Shown in pieces: positions 15,962 to 24,708 of a stretch of DNA of 33,282 bases (positions are counted from its first letter, which is position 1; each line of letters begins with the position of its first letter). A model generated the notes under the pieces. That model was not told the DNA's origin. It searched no databases and saw only the letters and a program-made list of their open reading frames with translations. Source of the stretch: Pseudomonas sp. PB106 (lineage in GTDB: Bacteria; Pseudomonadota; Gammaproteobacteria; Pseudomonadales; Pseudomonadaceae); contig NZ_RWIM01000102.1 of assembly GCF_009764645.1 (NCBI RefSeq), positions 1-33,282 of the forward strand. Reading direction: 5' to 3'. A program made the position numbers and the translations under genes.

Positions 15962-16051
15962 TGTGGGAGCTGGCTTGCCAGCGATTGCGTTCTGACCGGC
16001 GACATATTCGTCGAATCTGAAATTGCTATCGCTGGCAAGCCAGCTCCCACA
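15962..16051. repeat. REPIN, forward then reverse (GGGAGCTGGCTTGCCAGC type)
   Basis: Forward REP at 15962-15985 and its exact inverse at 16028-16051, separated by 42 bases. The core is GGGAGCTGGCTTGCCAGC. It lies between the convergent genes radA and the PilZ gene. Confidence 0.93.
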
Positions 16052-16068
16052 GGGTTCAATTGTGGATA

Positions 16069-16437
16069 CTAGATTTCGATCAGCGCGCCGAGCTCGCGCT
16101 CAAGCTCTTGCGGATCGGCCAGATTCAGCTCGATCAACCGCCGCAAGCGCTGGATAGATTCCAGGCTGATATGTCGGCAGACAAAACCCAACTGGCCATT
16201 TTCTTCATGGGTCAAGTGCACATCCATCTCTATATCGACGTCATCGCTCAGATGAATGTCGACGAAGAAATCCTTCTGCGCATCCCCCAACCATGGCTCC
16301 GGCCGTTCGATCAACAGCCCTTTGAGTGACAGGTCGATCAGTTTGACCGGCCAGATGTACTCGCCCTGACTCAGCTCGGTTCTGGCATCGAACGCAATAC
16401 GTTTGAAGCGACGACGGTTGGCTGGGTGCTCGCTCAT
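16069..16437 (-). CDS. PilZ domain c-di-GMP-binding protein (PA4608/MapZ-like)
   Basis: 122 aa, a stand-alone PilZ domain. The c-di-GMP motifs are intact: RRFKR (R9xxxR13) and DLSLKG (D35xS37xxG40). The C-terminal half has charged helices (LIELNLADPQELERELG). Size and neighbours (radA, cstA) match P. aeruginosa PA4608, known as MapZ, which on binding c-di-GMP inhibits the chemotaxis methyltransferase CheR1; the same role is inferred. The open frame extends upstream to 16737, but GGAGG lies nine bases before the ATG at 16437. Its presence some 8 kb from morA places a c-di-GMP receptor near a c-di-GMP enzyme. Confidence 0.93.
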   Translation of the reverse strand: MSEHPANRRRFKRIAFDARTELSQGEYIWPVKLIDLSLKGLLIERPEPWLGDAQKDFFVDIHLSDDVDIEMDVHLTHEENGQLGFVCRHISLESIQRLRRLIELNLADPQELERELGALIEI

Positions 16438-16597
16438 GGCGCAATCCTCCAAAGGTTCGCTGACTATAGACCCGCATTGTTCAAGCGTGCCAGCGTAGAC
16501 GGGCCACTCAGACGAATGTCGGGGTATGGTCTTTGCCGCCAGTAGCGCTAAACTCGGGGTGGCTGTCTTTCTTGTCCACCCTGGCTGGAATAATAAA

Positions 16598-18664
16598 ATG
16601 AAAAATAATAATAGCCTGCTACGCCACTTACCCTGGCTAGTGCTGGCAATCGTAGGAGCGTGCGCCCTGGGCGTAGTGGCATTGCGCCGCGGCGAGGCGA
16701 TCAACGCCTTGTGGATTGTGGTCGCCGCTGTGGCCATTTATCTGGTTGCATACCGTTACTACAGTCTGTTCATCGCTAACAATGTGATGCAACTCGACCC
16801 GCGTCGGGCCACCCCCGCCGTGCTCAACAACGACGGTCTGGACTATGTGCCGACCAACAAACACATTCTTTTCGGTCACCACTTCGCAGCGATTGCTGGC
16901 GCCGGACCTCTGGTCGGCCCGGTATTGGCGGCGCAGATGGGTTACCTGCCCGGCACGCTGTGGCTGATCGCCGGGGTAGTGCTGGCGGGCGCGGTGCAGG
17001 ACTTCATGGTCCTGTTCATGTCGACCCGGCGCAACGGCCGTTCCCTGGGCGACATGGTGCGTGAAGAAATGGGCCGCATCCCCGGCACCATCGCGCTGTT
17101 CGGCTGCTTCCTGATCATGATCATCATCCTCGCGGTGCTGGCGCTGATCGTCGTGAAAGCGCTGGCCGAGAGCCCGTGGGGCATCTTCACCGTGATGGCG
17201 ACTATCCCGATCGCGATGTTCATGGGCATTTATATGCGCTACATCCGCCCGGGCCGCATCGGCGAAATCTCCGTGGTCGGCGTGTTGCTGCTGCTCGGTT
17301 CGATCTGGCTGGGCGGGCAGATTGCCGCTGATCCGGTGTGGGCCAAGGCGTTCACCTTCACCGGCGTGCAGATTACCTGGATGCTGGTCGGTTACGGTTT
17401 CGTCGCGGCATCGCTGCCGGTGTGGCTGATTCTGGCACCGCGTGACTACCTCTCCACGTTCCTCAAGATCGGCACCATCATCGCCCTGGCGATCGGCATT
17501 CTGGTGACAATGCCCGAGCTGAAAATGCCCGCGCTGACCCAGTTCGTCGATGGCACTGGCCCGGTGTGGAAGGGCGGTCTGTTCCCGTTCCTGTTCATCA
17601 CCATTGCTTGCGGTGCGGTATCGGGTTTCCACGCGCTGATTTCTTCGGGCACCACGCCGAAGCTGCTGGATAACGAAACGAACGCTCGTTACATCGGTTA
17701 CGGCGGCATGCTGATGGAGTCGTTTGTCGCGATCATGGCCATGGTTGCCGCTTCGGTGATCGAGCCTGGCGTGTACTTCGCCATGAACAGCCCGGCTGCT
17801 GTCGTCGGCAGTGATGTCGCATCGGTTGCGCAAGTGGTCTCCAGCTGGGGTTTTGCGATCACGCCGGAAGCGCTGCAAGCCGTGGCGCATGACATCGGTG
17901 AAACCACCATCCTGGCCCGTGCCGGTGGTGCGCCGACCCTGGCGGTCGGTATCGCGCAGATCCTGCACAGTGTCCTGCCGGGTGAAAACACCATGGCGTT
18001 CTGGTACCACTTCGCGATCCTGTTCGAAGCGCTGTTCATCCTGACCGCAGTCGACGCCGGTACCCGTGCCGGACGTTTCATGCTGCAGGATCTGCTCGGC
18101 TCCTTCGTGCCGGCGCTGAAGCGCACCGAATCGTGGACCGCCAACCTTATCGCCACCGCCGGTTGTGTGGCGATGTGGGGCTGGTTGCTGTACCAAGGCG
18201 TGATCGATCCACTGGGCGGCATCAACACCCTTTGGCCTCTGTTCGGTATCTCCAACCAGATGCTGGCCGGTATCGCGCTGATGCTCGGCACCGTGGTTCT
18301 GATCAAAATGAAGCGTCAGCGCTACATTTGGGTCACCCTGCTGCCAGCCACCTGGCTGCTGATCTGCACCACGACTGCAGGCTTCATCAAACTGTTCGAT
18401 GCCAACCCGGCGATCGGCTTCCTGTCGCTGGCCAAGAAGTACAGCGATGCGCTGGCCAACGGTCAGATTCTGGCCCCGGCGAAGAGCATCGATCAGATGC
18501 AGCACGTGATCTTCAACGCTTACACCAACGCAACGCTCACCGCGCTGTTCCTGTTCGTGGTCTTCAGCATCCTGTTCTATGCGCTCAAGGTCGGCATCGC
18601 CGCCTGGGGCAAAAAAGAGCGCACGGATAAAGAATCGCCATTCCAGGCTCTGCCGGACGCGTAA
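16598..18664 (+). CDS. cstA: Carbon starvation protein CstA family transporter
   Basis: 688 aa, about 16-18 membrane segments. The blocks FGHHFAAIAGAGPLVGPVLAAQMGYLP and DFMVLFMSTRRNGRSLGDM are diagnostic of CstA; later come CGAVSGFHALISSGTTPK and LWPLFGISNQMLAGIAL. CstA/BtsT proteins import pyruvate or peptides in Gram-negative bacteria. The upstream frame opens at 16526, but MKNNNSLLRHLPWL at 16598 is the natural start, with a poor ribosome site (CTGGA). The small gene downstream (15-bp gap) is its usual partner. It is divergent from the PilZ gene. I did not find a convincing sigma-54 promoter. Confidence 0.94.
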   Translation: MKNNNSLLRHLPWLVLAIVGACALGVVALRRGEAINALWIVVAAVAIYLVAYRYYSLFIANNVMQLDPRRATPAVLNNDGLDYVPTNKHILFGHHFAAIAGAGPLVGPVLAAQMGYLPGTLWLIAGVVLAGAVQDFMVLFMSTRRNGRSLGDMVREEMGRIPGTIALFGCFLIMIIILAVLALIVVKALAESPWGIFTVMATIPIAMFMGIYMRYIRPGRIGEISVVGVLLLLGSIWLGGQIAADPVWAKAFTFTGVQITWMLVGYGFVAASLPVWLILAPRDYLSTFLKIGTIIALAIGILVTMPELKMPALTQFVDGTGPVWKGGLFPFLFITIACGAVSGFHALISSGTTPKLLDNETNARYIGYGGMLMESFVAIMAMVAASVIEPGVYFAMNSPAAVVGSDVASVAQVVSSWGFAITPEALQAVAHDIGETTILARAGGAPTLAVGIAQILHSVLPGENTMAFWYHFAILFEALFILTAVDAGTRAGRFMLQDLLGSFVPALKRTESWTANLIATAGCVAMWGWLLYQGVIDPLGGINTLWPLFGISNQMLAGIALMLGTVVLIKMKRQRYIWVTLLPATWLLICTTTAGFIKLFDANPAIGFLSLAKKYSDALANGQILAPAKSIDQMQHVIFNAYTNATLTALFLFVVFSILFYALKVGIAAWGKKERTDKESPFQALPDA

Positions 18665-18679
18665 CCAGAGGATTGCACC

Positions 18680-18877
18680 ATGTTCAATGACCTGAGTCGC
18701 CTCGGTAAATACCTCGGTCAGGCTGCGCGCCTGATGGTCGGCATGCCCGACTACGACACCTACGTCGAGCATATGCAAACCAAGCACCCGGACAAACCGG
18801 TGATGAGCTACGAGATGTTCTTCCGCGAACGTCAGGAGGCCCGTTACGGTGGCAAGGGTGGGCCGAAGTGCTGTTGA
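18680..18877 (+). CDS. YbdD/YjiX family small protein
   Basis: 65 aa of the DUF466 family: [46 protein letters not shown] and the terminal KCC. These proteins are consistently encoded after cstA/btsT and are required for uptake by the transporter in enterics. AGAGGA lies upstream of the ATG. The invariant-looking Cys pair at the C terminus suggests metal or redox binding, which is inference only. Confidence 0.93.
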   Translation: MFNDLSRLGKYLGQAARLMVGMPDYDTYVEHMQTKHPDKPVMSYEMFFRERQEARYGGKGGPKCC

Positions 18878-18908
18878 GCTGACAGCGCAGAGGTTGAGGT
18901 AATCTCCC

Positions 18909-18998
18909 TGTGGGAGCGAGCCTGCTCGCGAATACGGAGTGTCAGTTGATGATTGATTTGACTGACACACCGCTTTCGCGAGCAAGCTCGCTCCCACA
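18909..18998. repeat. REPIN, forward then reverse (GGGAGCGAGC type)
   Basis: Forward REP at 18909-18932 and inverse at 18975-18998, differing by one base in the centre of the palindrome. Between them GTGTCAGT (18939-18946) pairs with ACTGACAC (18961-18968), so the whole unit could fold as a long hairpin. It lies between yjiX and the CobW-family gene. Confidence 0.92.
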
Positions 18999-19042
18999 TT
19001 TGTTTTTGTGTTGTTCATTCATTTTGTGAAGGAGATCGAGTT

Positions 19043-20014
19043 TTGTCCTCTCCCATCCCGGTCACGGTGCTCAGCGGTTTCCTCGGCGCCGGCAAGACCA
19101 CGTTGCTGCGCCACATTTTGAAAGCCGAGCACGGTCTGAAAATCGCCGTGATCGAAAACGAATTCAGCGACGCCGGCATCGACACCCAGTTGCTCGGCGA
19201 CGAACCCGTGCAAGTCATGACCCTGGCCAACGGCTGCGTCTGCTGCACCATCCATACCGACCTGACCAAAGCCCTGTACCTGCTGCTCGAGCGTCTGGAC
19301 AGTGGCGAAATCGCCTTCGACCGCTTGGTGATCGAATGCACCGGTCTGGCCGATCCCGCGCCAGTCGCGCAGACTTTTTTCATCGATGAAGAACTGCGCG
19401 AGCGCTATCTGCTCGACGGCATCATCACCCTGGTCGATGCCGCGCACGCGGATGTGCATCTGACCCAGACCATCGCTCAGGCGCAGATCGGTTTTGCTGA
19501 TCGCTTACTGGTGAGCAAGACCGATCTGGTCGACGAAGCCACGTTCAGCGCACTGAGCGAACGGCTGACGCGGATCAATCGTCGCGCGCCGATCCGTGTG
19601 GTTGATCACGGCAACATCGATCTGGCTGAATTGCTCGACGTGCGCGGCTTTAACCTCAACGCCGATCTTGGCGGCGGCTTGAGCCTGCGCCCGGTGAGCA
19701 AGGCGCCGTCGATCGACCGCATTTCCAGTCTGGTGCTGCGCACCGATCAGCCGCTGGATATCGATCAGCTCAGCGAGTTCATGAATGAATTGCTCGAAGA
19801 GCACGGCAAGCAACTGCTGCGCTACAAAGGCGTGCTGAACATTGCTGGCGAAGATCGGCGGCTGGTGTTTCAGGGGGTGTTGAAGCTTTATGGCTTCGAC
19901 TGGGACACCGAATGGGCCGAGGGTGAGGCGCGGGAAAGTGTGATTGTGTTTATTGCTGATGATTTGCCGGAGGAGAAGATTCGGGCTGGGTTTGCCAAGG
20001 TGGCTTCTGCCTGA
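19043..20014 (+). CDS. yjiA: CobW/YjiA family GTPase
   Basis: 323 aa. G1 loop GFLGAGKTT; metal site NGCVCCTI (CxCC); VIECTGLADPAPV; guanine-specificity motif SKTD; C-terminal CobW domain around RYKGVLNIAGEDRRLVFQG. These G3E GTPases act in zinc or other metal handling. The start is a TTG at 19043, supported by AAGGAG eight bases upstream; no ATG in frame fits. It lies 165 bp after yjiX with a REPIN between, so it may have its own promoter. The conserved pairing with cstA-yjiX suggests a shared process, but the link is inference. Confidence 0.9.
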   Translation: MSSPIPVTVLSGFLGAGKTTLLRHILKAEHGLKIAVIENEFSDAGIDTQLLGDEPVQVMTLANGCVCCTIHTDLTKALYLLLERLDSGEIAFDRLVIECTGLADPAPVAQTFFIDEELRERYLLDGIITLVDAAHADVHLTQTIAQAQIGFADRLLVSKTDLVDEATFSALSERLTRINRRAPIRVVDHGNIDLAELLDVRGFNLNADLGGGLSLRPVSKAPSIDRISSLVLRTDQPLDIDQLSEFMNELLEEHGKQLLRYKGVLNIAGEDRRLVFQGVLKLYGFDWDTEWAEGEARESVIVFIADDLPEEKIRAGFAKVASA

Positions 20015-20038
20015 GGGTTCTTCGGTGTCAGGGCTGAC

Positions 20039-20134
20039 GCCATCGCGGGCAAGCCCGCTCCCACAGGGTTATTTGTCGTTCACAGATTATGTGCACACCA
20101 ATAAACCTGTGGGAGCGGGCTTGCCCGCGATGGC
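20039..20134. repeat. REP pair, reverse then forward (GGGAGCGGGCTTGCCCGC type)
   Basis: Inverse copy at 20039-20067 and forward copy at 20106-20134, 29-base perfect arms, 38 bases apart. The arm order is opposite to that at 15962 and 18909. It separates yjiA from the convergent GntR genes. Confidence 0.92.
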
Positions 20135-20137
20135 GAT

Positions 20138-20848
20138 TTAACCGACAACACACTGCTTGACGGTCGACTCCAGCAGCGTCTGCTCAAGATGATCCAGATG
20201 CTGATTCATCAGCATGCCGGCCTTGGATGCATCGCCACGCTCCACTGCCTCAACCAGCGCTGTATGTTCCTGCCACGCGCAACAGCTGTGTGTAGAACCC
20301 CCGCAACGCGCAATCGCCAGTGACGTCAACGGCACCAGGCTGCCAAGAAAATGCGCCAACGGTGCATTCCCCGCCATCTGCGCCAACGTCAGATGAAATT
20401 CCCCGGACAAGCGAATCGCCGCGCCGCGCCGATCCTGCTCCACAGCTTGGCGCTCGCGTTCGATCAACCCGCGCAAGCGTTTCAAGCCTTCTGCCTGCGG
20501 ACGCTGGCAGGCCAGTCGCACCAAGGTGTTTTCGGTCAGGCGCCGCGCATGCAACGCCTGCTGCGTCTGCTCGCGATCAGGTGCCGCTACACGGGGCCGA
20601 TGATTGGCGCGCAGGACAACGACGTGCTCATGGGACAACTGCGTCAACACCCGCCGCACATCCGCACGACTGACGCCGAACATCTCTTTCAGGCTGTCTT
20701 CGGTAAAACGGCTGCCTGCATCAATGCGCTGTTCGAGAATCGCATCGAACAGGCGCGGATACAGATCCTCCGCCGGCGCCTGCAGGCGGGAGAAGGGCAG
20801 GGGCGCGGCGCTCGGCTGGGCGTGCGAAGGTGAAGCGAAACTGTTCAT
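20138..20848 (-). CDS. GntR family regulator, FCD type (second of pair)
   Basis: 236 aa. The winged helix (FDAILEQRIDAGSRFTEDSLKEMFGVSRADVRRVLTQLS) is followed by an FCD effector domain (HARRLTENTLVRLACQ, GEFHLTLAQMAGN, QEHTALVEAVERGDASKAGMLMNQHL) with the spaced His residues of the metal-binding site. FCD regulators bind small carboxylates or related metabolites. GGAG lies eight bases upstream of the ATG, and the gap to the preceding GntR gene is 20 bp, so it belongs to the dctA-gntR-gntR transcript. Its target is unknown. Confidence 0.9.
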   Translation of the reverse strand: MNSFASPSHAQPSAAPLPFSRLQAPAEDLYPRLFDAILEQRIDAGSRFTEDSLKEMFGVSRADVRRVLTQLSHEHVVVLRANHRPRVAAPDREQTQQALHARRLTENTLVRLACQRPQAEGLKRLRGLIERERQAVEQDRRGAAIRLSGEFHLTLAQMAGNAPLAHFLGSLVPLTSLAIARCGGSTHSCCAWQEHTALVEAVERGDASKAGMLMNQHLDHLEQTLLESTVKQCVVG

Positions 20849-20868
20849 GGCCTGTCTCCTTTGAGGGA

Positions 20869-21573
20869 TCAGCGACTCAAGTTGTCATCCGGAATGTTCA
20901 GCTCGATGCCCATCCGCTGACCTTCGCGCAGAATGTGCCGGCGCATTTCTGCGCTGGCCTGGGCGCTGTTCTTGCTGCGAATCGCGCGCACCACGGCTTC
21001 GTTTTCTTCCAGTCGTTCGGCCAGGTGCTCCGGCGAATTGCGCAGCACCTCGGCACTTTGTTTGAGGGCGTCGCTGGTTTGTTGCACCACGCTCTGGAAA
21101 ATCGGGTTCGAAGTCAGGGTGAACAGCTCTTCGTGGAAGGCGATGTAGGCGCTGACGCCGGCTTCACTGTCGCCGGCCTCAAGGGCTTCGCGCATGTCCA
21201 TCAGGGTCAGGCGCAACTGGCCGACTTCCTTGCTGCTGATCGACTGCGCGACCAGACCAACGATGAACGGCTCAAGGGTGTAGCGCAGTTGCAGGACGTC
21301 TTCGAGACTGGCGCCGGCGACTGCGCTGTCGTGGCTCTGGCTGTCGCCGATGTGCGCATCGAGCACGACCACGCCTTTGCCGGGCATCGAACGTACGAGG
21401 CCGAGGGTTTCCAGAACGATCACTGCTTCACGCAGGCTCGGGCGGCTGATGCCCAGTTGTTCGGCCAGTTCGCGCTGACCCGGCAGCATGTCGCCGGAGC
21501 GCCACTGACCACGGGCCAAAGCGGCCCGCAGTTTTTCTACCACTGAGTTGACGACGGTTGATGTGCTTATCAC
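20869..21573 (-). CDS. GntR family regulator, FadR/FCD type (first of pair)
   Basis: 234 aa. The HTH GDMLPGQRELAEQLGISRPSLREAVIVLETLGLV and the wing PGKGVVV are standard. The FCD domain has LEDVLQLRYTLEPFIVGLVA and FHEELFTLTSNPIFQ, close to the LldR/PdhR group. The start is a GTG at 21573 with GGAG eight bases upstream. It lies 49 bp after the DctA-like transporter on the same strand, and two FadR-like operators stand upstream of that transporter, so it most likely controls transporter expression in response to the substrate. Confidence 0.92.
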   Translation of the reverse strand: MISTSTVVNSVVEKLRAALARGQWRSGDMLPGQRELAEQLGISRPSLREAVIVLETLGLVRSMPGKGVVVLDAHIGDSQSHDSAVAGASLEDVLQLRYTLEPFIVGLVAQSISSKEVGQLRLTLMDMREALEAGDSEAGVSAYIAFHEELFTLTSNPIFQSVVQQTSDALKQSAEVLRNSPEHLAERLEENEAVVRAIRSKNSAQASAEMRRHILREGQRMGIELNIPDDNLSR

Positions 21574-21622
21574 GTATTGGCTCCATGAGCCGTGCCTGCC
21601 AATCGACAGGCACGGCGCTCAA

Positions 21623-22936
21623 TCAAAATTCTTTGGCCGCCGCTTGGGCGACGTTTTTTCGCGGCTGAAAGGTATAGCCCTGTTCGCCGTTGAGGACCTT
21701 GTTCGCCCGCTGCACGTCGATGTCCTTTTCCCAACGAGCGATGGCTACGGTGGCGACGCAGTTGCCGATCAGGTTGGTCAGCGCCCGGCCGATGCCCATG
21801 AACCAGTCCACCGCCAACACCAGCACCAGACCGACCACCGGGATTGCCGGAATCGCCGTCAGCGTTGCCGCCAGAATCACCAGTGCCGAACCGGGAATAC
21901 CGTGGGCGCCTTTGGAGGTAATCAGCGACACCAGCAGGATCGTCAGCAAATCAGTCATGGCCAGCGGCGTGCCGGTGGCGTTGGCGATGAAGACGATGGC
22001 CAAGGTCAGGTAGATCGAAAACCCGTCGAGGTTGAACGAGTACCCGGTCGGAATCACCAGCCCGACGGTGGAGCTGCCGATGCCCAGGTGTTCGAGTTTG
22101 CGCATGATCTGTGGCAACACGGCGTCGGACGACGCGGTGCCCATGACGATCAGCAGTTCTTCACGCAGGTACTTGAGCAGTGGCCACAGGCGCAGGCCCG
22201 AGGCACGCATCACGACGCCGAGAATCACGCTGACGAAAGCCATGCAGGTCAGATAGAACAAGCCGACCAGACTGCCCAGGTGTTGCAGGGAGTCGAGGCC
22301 ATATTTGCTGGTGGTGAAGGCGATGGCGCCGAACACGCCGATCGGCGCCAGACGCACGATCATGCCCATGATGCGGAAGATCACATGGCTCAGTTCGTTG
22401 ATCAGGCGCGAGATTCCGGACGCCGCTTCGCCGACCAGATTCAACGCGCTGCCGAACAGCACCGAGAACAGCAGCACTTGCAGGATGTTGTTGTCGGCGA
22501 AGGCGCCGATCACCGATGTCGGGATCAGGTCCATGAGGAACTGTGTGGTGGTGTGCATGTGCTGGCTGCGTTCGGCAAGATCGCCCATGTCGGCTGCAGA
22601 CAGTTGCTCCAGATGGATATTCGCGCCGCTGCCGATTCCGGTGCTGAAGGCAAACACCAGGCCAATCACCAGCGCGATGGTGGTCAGCACTTCGAAATAG
22701 ATCACCGACTTGAGGCCGATGCGCCCGACCTTCTTCAGGTCGCCAGCGCCGCTGATTCCACTGACCACCACGCAGAACACGATGAGGCCGATGAGCATCT
22801 TGATCAGTTTGATGAAGCCGTCGCCGAGCGGTTTGAGCTGGGCCGAGTATTCAGGAAGGGTCAGCCCGCAGACGATGCCGAGCACCAGTCCGAGAACCAC
22901 TTGGAGGAAGATTGAACGCGAGCACCATCTGAGCAT
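21623..22936 (-). CDS. DctA-like dicarboxylate/cation symporter
   Basis: 437 aa, glutamate-transporter fold with eight helices and two hairpins. Strong agreement with DctA: LKPLGDGFIKLIKMLIGLIVF, LREELLIVMGTASSDAVLPQ (DctA has GTSSSESALP), GLVIPTGYSFNLDGFSIYL and ALTNLIGNCVATVAIARW. The usual NLDGT/NMDGT motif near the substrate and sodium sites reads NLDGF, with Phe at residue 306, so specificity may differ from C4-dicarboxylates. It heads an operon with two GntR regulators rather than the DctB/DctD system usual for dctA. The ATG has AGGA about ten bases upstream. Confidence 0.9.
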   Translation of the reverse strand: MLRWCSRSIFLQVVLGLVLGIVCGLTLPEYSAQLKPLGDGFIKLIKMLIGLIVFCVVVSGISGAGDLKKVGRIGLKSVIYFEVLTTIALVIGLVFAFSTGIGSGANIHLEQLSAADMGDLAERSQHMHTTTQFLMDLIPTSVIGAFADNNILQVLLFSVLFGSALNLVGEAASGISRLINELSHVIFRIMGMIVRLAPIGVFGAIAFTTSKYGLDSLQHLGSLVGLFYLTCMAFVSVILGVVMRASGLRLWPLLKYLREELLIVMGTASSDAVLPQIMRKLEHLGIGSSTVGLVIPTGYSFNLDGFSIYLTLAIVFIANATGTPLAMTDLLTILLVSLITSKGAHGIPGSALVILAATLTAIPAIPVVGLVLVLAVDWFMGIGRALTNLIGNCVATVAIARWEKDIDVQRANKVLNGEQGYTFQPRKNVAQAAAKEF

Positions 22937-23004
22937 GGGAGGAATCCTGGTCGGTGTCCTGGCTGCCGTGCGCTGAGCGCATCAGATTCAGGACTTAATT
23001 ATTG

Positions 23005-23016
23005 TGGTCTTACCGG
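23005..23016. promoter_or_regulatory. FadR-like operator 1 upstream of the dctA-like gene
   Basis: TGGTCTTACCGG, a GGT-N3-ACC core as in FadR/LldR-type operators, 69 bp before the transporter start. It matches the second site (23089-23100, opposite strand) at 10 of 12 positions. Confidence 0.6.
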
Positions 23017-23088
23017 TATGTCCAGTGCAGGCGCAGTCTAGGCGCTGATTTTCCATGATCGCAAGTGAAAAATGACGAATTGGCATGA

Positions 23089-23100
23089 CCGGTCTGACCA
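23089..23100. promoter_or_regulatory. FadR-like operator 2 upstream of the dctA-like gene
   Basis: On the minus strand TGGTCAGACCGG, preceded by AC, close to the known E. coli FadR site pattern CTGGTCnGACC. Its centre is 84 bp from the centre of operator 1, about eight turns of B-DNA. Confidence 0.6.
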
Positions 23101-23157
23101 GTTGTGCGGCAAGTCCCATTCTTGAGCGGTTCAGGTGTTTGAAAATAATCGCGGGCG

Positions 23158-23190
23158 AAAAAAAACCGGCCAATCACTTGGCCGGTTTTT
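23158..23190 (-). terminator. Terminator of glyA
   Basis: Minus strand: CCGGCCAA, loop GTGA, TTGGCCGG, then eight T. It lies 25 bp after the glyA stop. The T run on the other side may also let it act in the opposite direction, although no plus-strand gene precedes it. Confidence 0.93.
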
Positions 23191-23214
23191 CATGCTGCGG
23201 GTTTAACGTCGCAA

Positions 23215-24468
23215 TTAAGCGCCGTATACCGGCAGTTTCTTGCAGATGGCTTTGACTTTCTCACGAACGGCGTCGATCACCGCTTCGTTGTTCAGGTCAG
23301 CCAGGATGTCGCAGATCCAGCCGGCCAGCTCTTTGCACTCGGCTTGCTTGAAGCCGCGAGTGGTCACAGCCGGAGTACCGAAGCGCAGGCCGGAGGTGAC
23401 GAACGGCGAGCGTGGATCGTTTGGCACGGAGTTCTTGTTCACGGTGATGAAGGCTTTGCCCAGAGCGGCGTCAGCGTCTTTACCGGAGATGTCCTGCTTG
23501 ATCAGCGACAGCAGGAACAGGTGGTTCTTGGTACCGCCGGAAACCACGTCGAAACCGCGCTCGATGAACACTTCGGCCATGGCCTGGGCGTTCAGCACCA
23601 CTTGTTCCTGGTAAGCCTTGAACTCAGGCTGCAGCGCTTCCTTGAAGCAGATCGCTTTAGCAGCGATCACGTGCTCCAGTGGGCCACCCTGGGCGCCCGG
23701 GAATACTGCGGAGTTCAGCTTCTTCTCGATGTCGGCATTGGCGCGTGCCAGGATCAGGCCGCCACGTGGACCGCGCAGGGTCTTGTGCGTGGTGGTGGTC
23801 ACGACGTCAGCGAAAGGCACCGGGTTCGGGTAGACACCAGCGGCGACCAGACCGGCCACGTGAGCCATGTCGACGAACAGGTAAGCACCGACTTTGTCCG
23901 CGATGGCGCGGAAGCGTGGGAAGTCGAGGATCTGCGAGTAGGCAGAGAAACCGGCCACGATCATTTTCGGCTTGTGCTCAACGGCCAGACGCTCGACTTC
24001 GTCGTAGTCGATCAGGCCATTGGCGTCGATGCCGTACTGCACAGCGTTGTACAGTTTGCCCGAGGAGGAAACGCTGGCGCCGTGGGTCAGGTGACCGCCG
24101 TGGGCCAGGCTCATGCCCAGAATGGTGTCGCCGCCTTGCAGCAGGGCCAGGTAAACAGCAGCGTTGGCTTGCGAACCGGCGTGCGGCTGAACGTTGGCGT
24201 AATCGGCGCCGAACAGTTCTTTGGCGCGGTCGATGGCCAGTTGCTCAACAATGTCGACGTACTCGCAGCCACCGTAGTAACGCTTGCCTGGGTAGCCTTC
24301 AGCGTACTTGTTGGTCAGGACCGAGCCTTGAGCTTCCATCACCGCTGGGCTGGTGTAGTTTTCCGAAGCGATCAGCTCAATGTGTTCTTCCTGGCGCTGA
24401 GCTTCTTGCTCCATGGCGGCAAAAAGGTCGGCGTCGTACTTGGCAATAGTCAAATCACGGCTGAACAT
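23215..24468 (-). CDS. glyA: Serine hydroxymethyltransferase
   Basis: 417 aa, identical in length to E. coli GlyA. A PLP enzyme converting serine and tetrahydrofolate to glycine and methylene-THF. Key blocks: [52 protein letters not shown] and the PLP lysine in [14 protein letters not shown] (about Lys229). The frame begins at a TTG four codons earlier, but GAGG precedes the ATG at 24468. Its position next to morA fits glyA3 of P. aeruginosa (PA4602, from memory), so another glyA copy probably exists elsewhere. Confidence 0.96.
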   Translation of the reverse strand: MFSRDLTIAKYDADLFAAMEQEAQRQEEHIELIASENYTSPAVMEAQGSVLTNKYAEGYPGKRYYGGCEYVDIVEQLAIDRAKELFGADYANVQPHAGSQANAAVYLALLQGGDTILGMSLAHGGHLTHGASVSSSGKLYNAVQYGIDANGLIDYDEVERLAVEHKPKMIVAGFSAYSQILDFPRFRAIADKVGAYLFVDMAHVAGLVAAGVYPNPVPFADVVTTTTHKTLRGPRGGLILARANADIEKKLNSAVFPGAQGGPLEHVIAAKAICFKEALQPEFKAYQEQVVLNAQAMAEVFIERGFDVVSGGTKNHLFLLSLIKQDISGKDADAALGKAFITVNKNSVPNDPRSPFVTSGLRFGTPAVTTRGFKQAECKELAGWICDILADLNNEAVIDAVREKVKAICKKLPVYGA

Positions 24469-24539
24469 GGCGGTCCTCAAGGATCGGGGGCAGAAAAGGG
24501 GGGCATTCTAACCCAACCGCTTTTGGATGGCATATGAAA

Positions 24540-24552
24540 CGACATCATGTCG
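24540..24552. promoter_or_regulatory. Short palindrome upstream of glyA
   Basis: CGACAT, C, ATGTCG, perfect six-base arms, about 72 bp before the glyA start. Possible operator; no regulator can be named. Confidence 0.3.
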
Positions 24553-24599
24553 CAGACAAGTGGCGTTCATGACAGATGTGCGGTGCTTTTGAAGGCCTC

Positions 24600-24691
24600 A
24601 TCGCTGGCAAGCCAGCTCCCACAATGTCTGTGTTTCAGCCCGAGAAAATTGATCCACAGCAAGTCCCTGAGGGAGCTGGCTTGCCAGCGAT
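24600..24691. repeat. REP pair, reverse then forward (GGGAGCTGGCTTGCCAGC type)
   Basis: Inverse at 24600-24623 and forward at 24668-24691; one mismatch (TGAGGG for TGTGGG). It ends 17 bp before the morA stop and may protect the morA transcript's 3' end. Confidence 0.92.
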
Positions 24692-24708
24692 GGCAGCACC
24701 GCAGATGT

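Noticed and set aside
16530..16545. Possible sigma-54 promoter before cstA (TGGTCTTTGC)
   Set aside because: The GG and GC elements are five bases apart where ten are required.
16526..16597. 24-codon N-terminal extension of cstA
   Set aside because: MKNNNSLLRHLPWL matches the natural N terminus; the extension lacks a ribosome site and is not typical of the family.
16637..19018. 793-codon frame on the minus strand opposite cstA and yjiX
   Set aside because: Shadow of cstA; low-complexity His/Arg/Gln/Asp composition, and it runs through the REPIN.
22988..23173. 61-codon minus-strand frame between dctA and glyA
   Set aside because: It contains both putative operators and begins inside the glyA terminator; no protein features.
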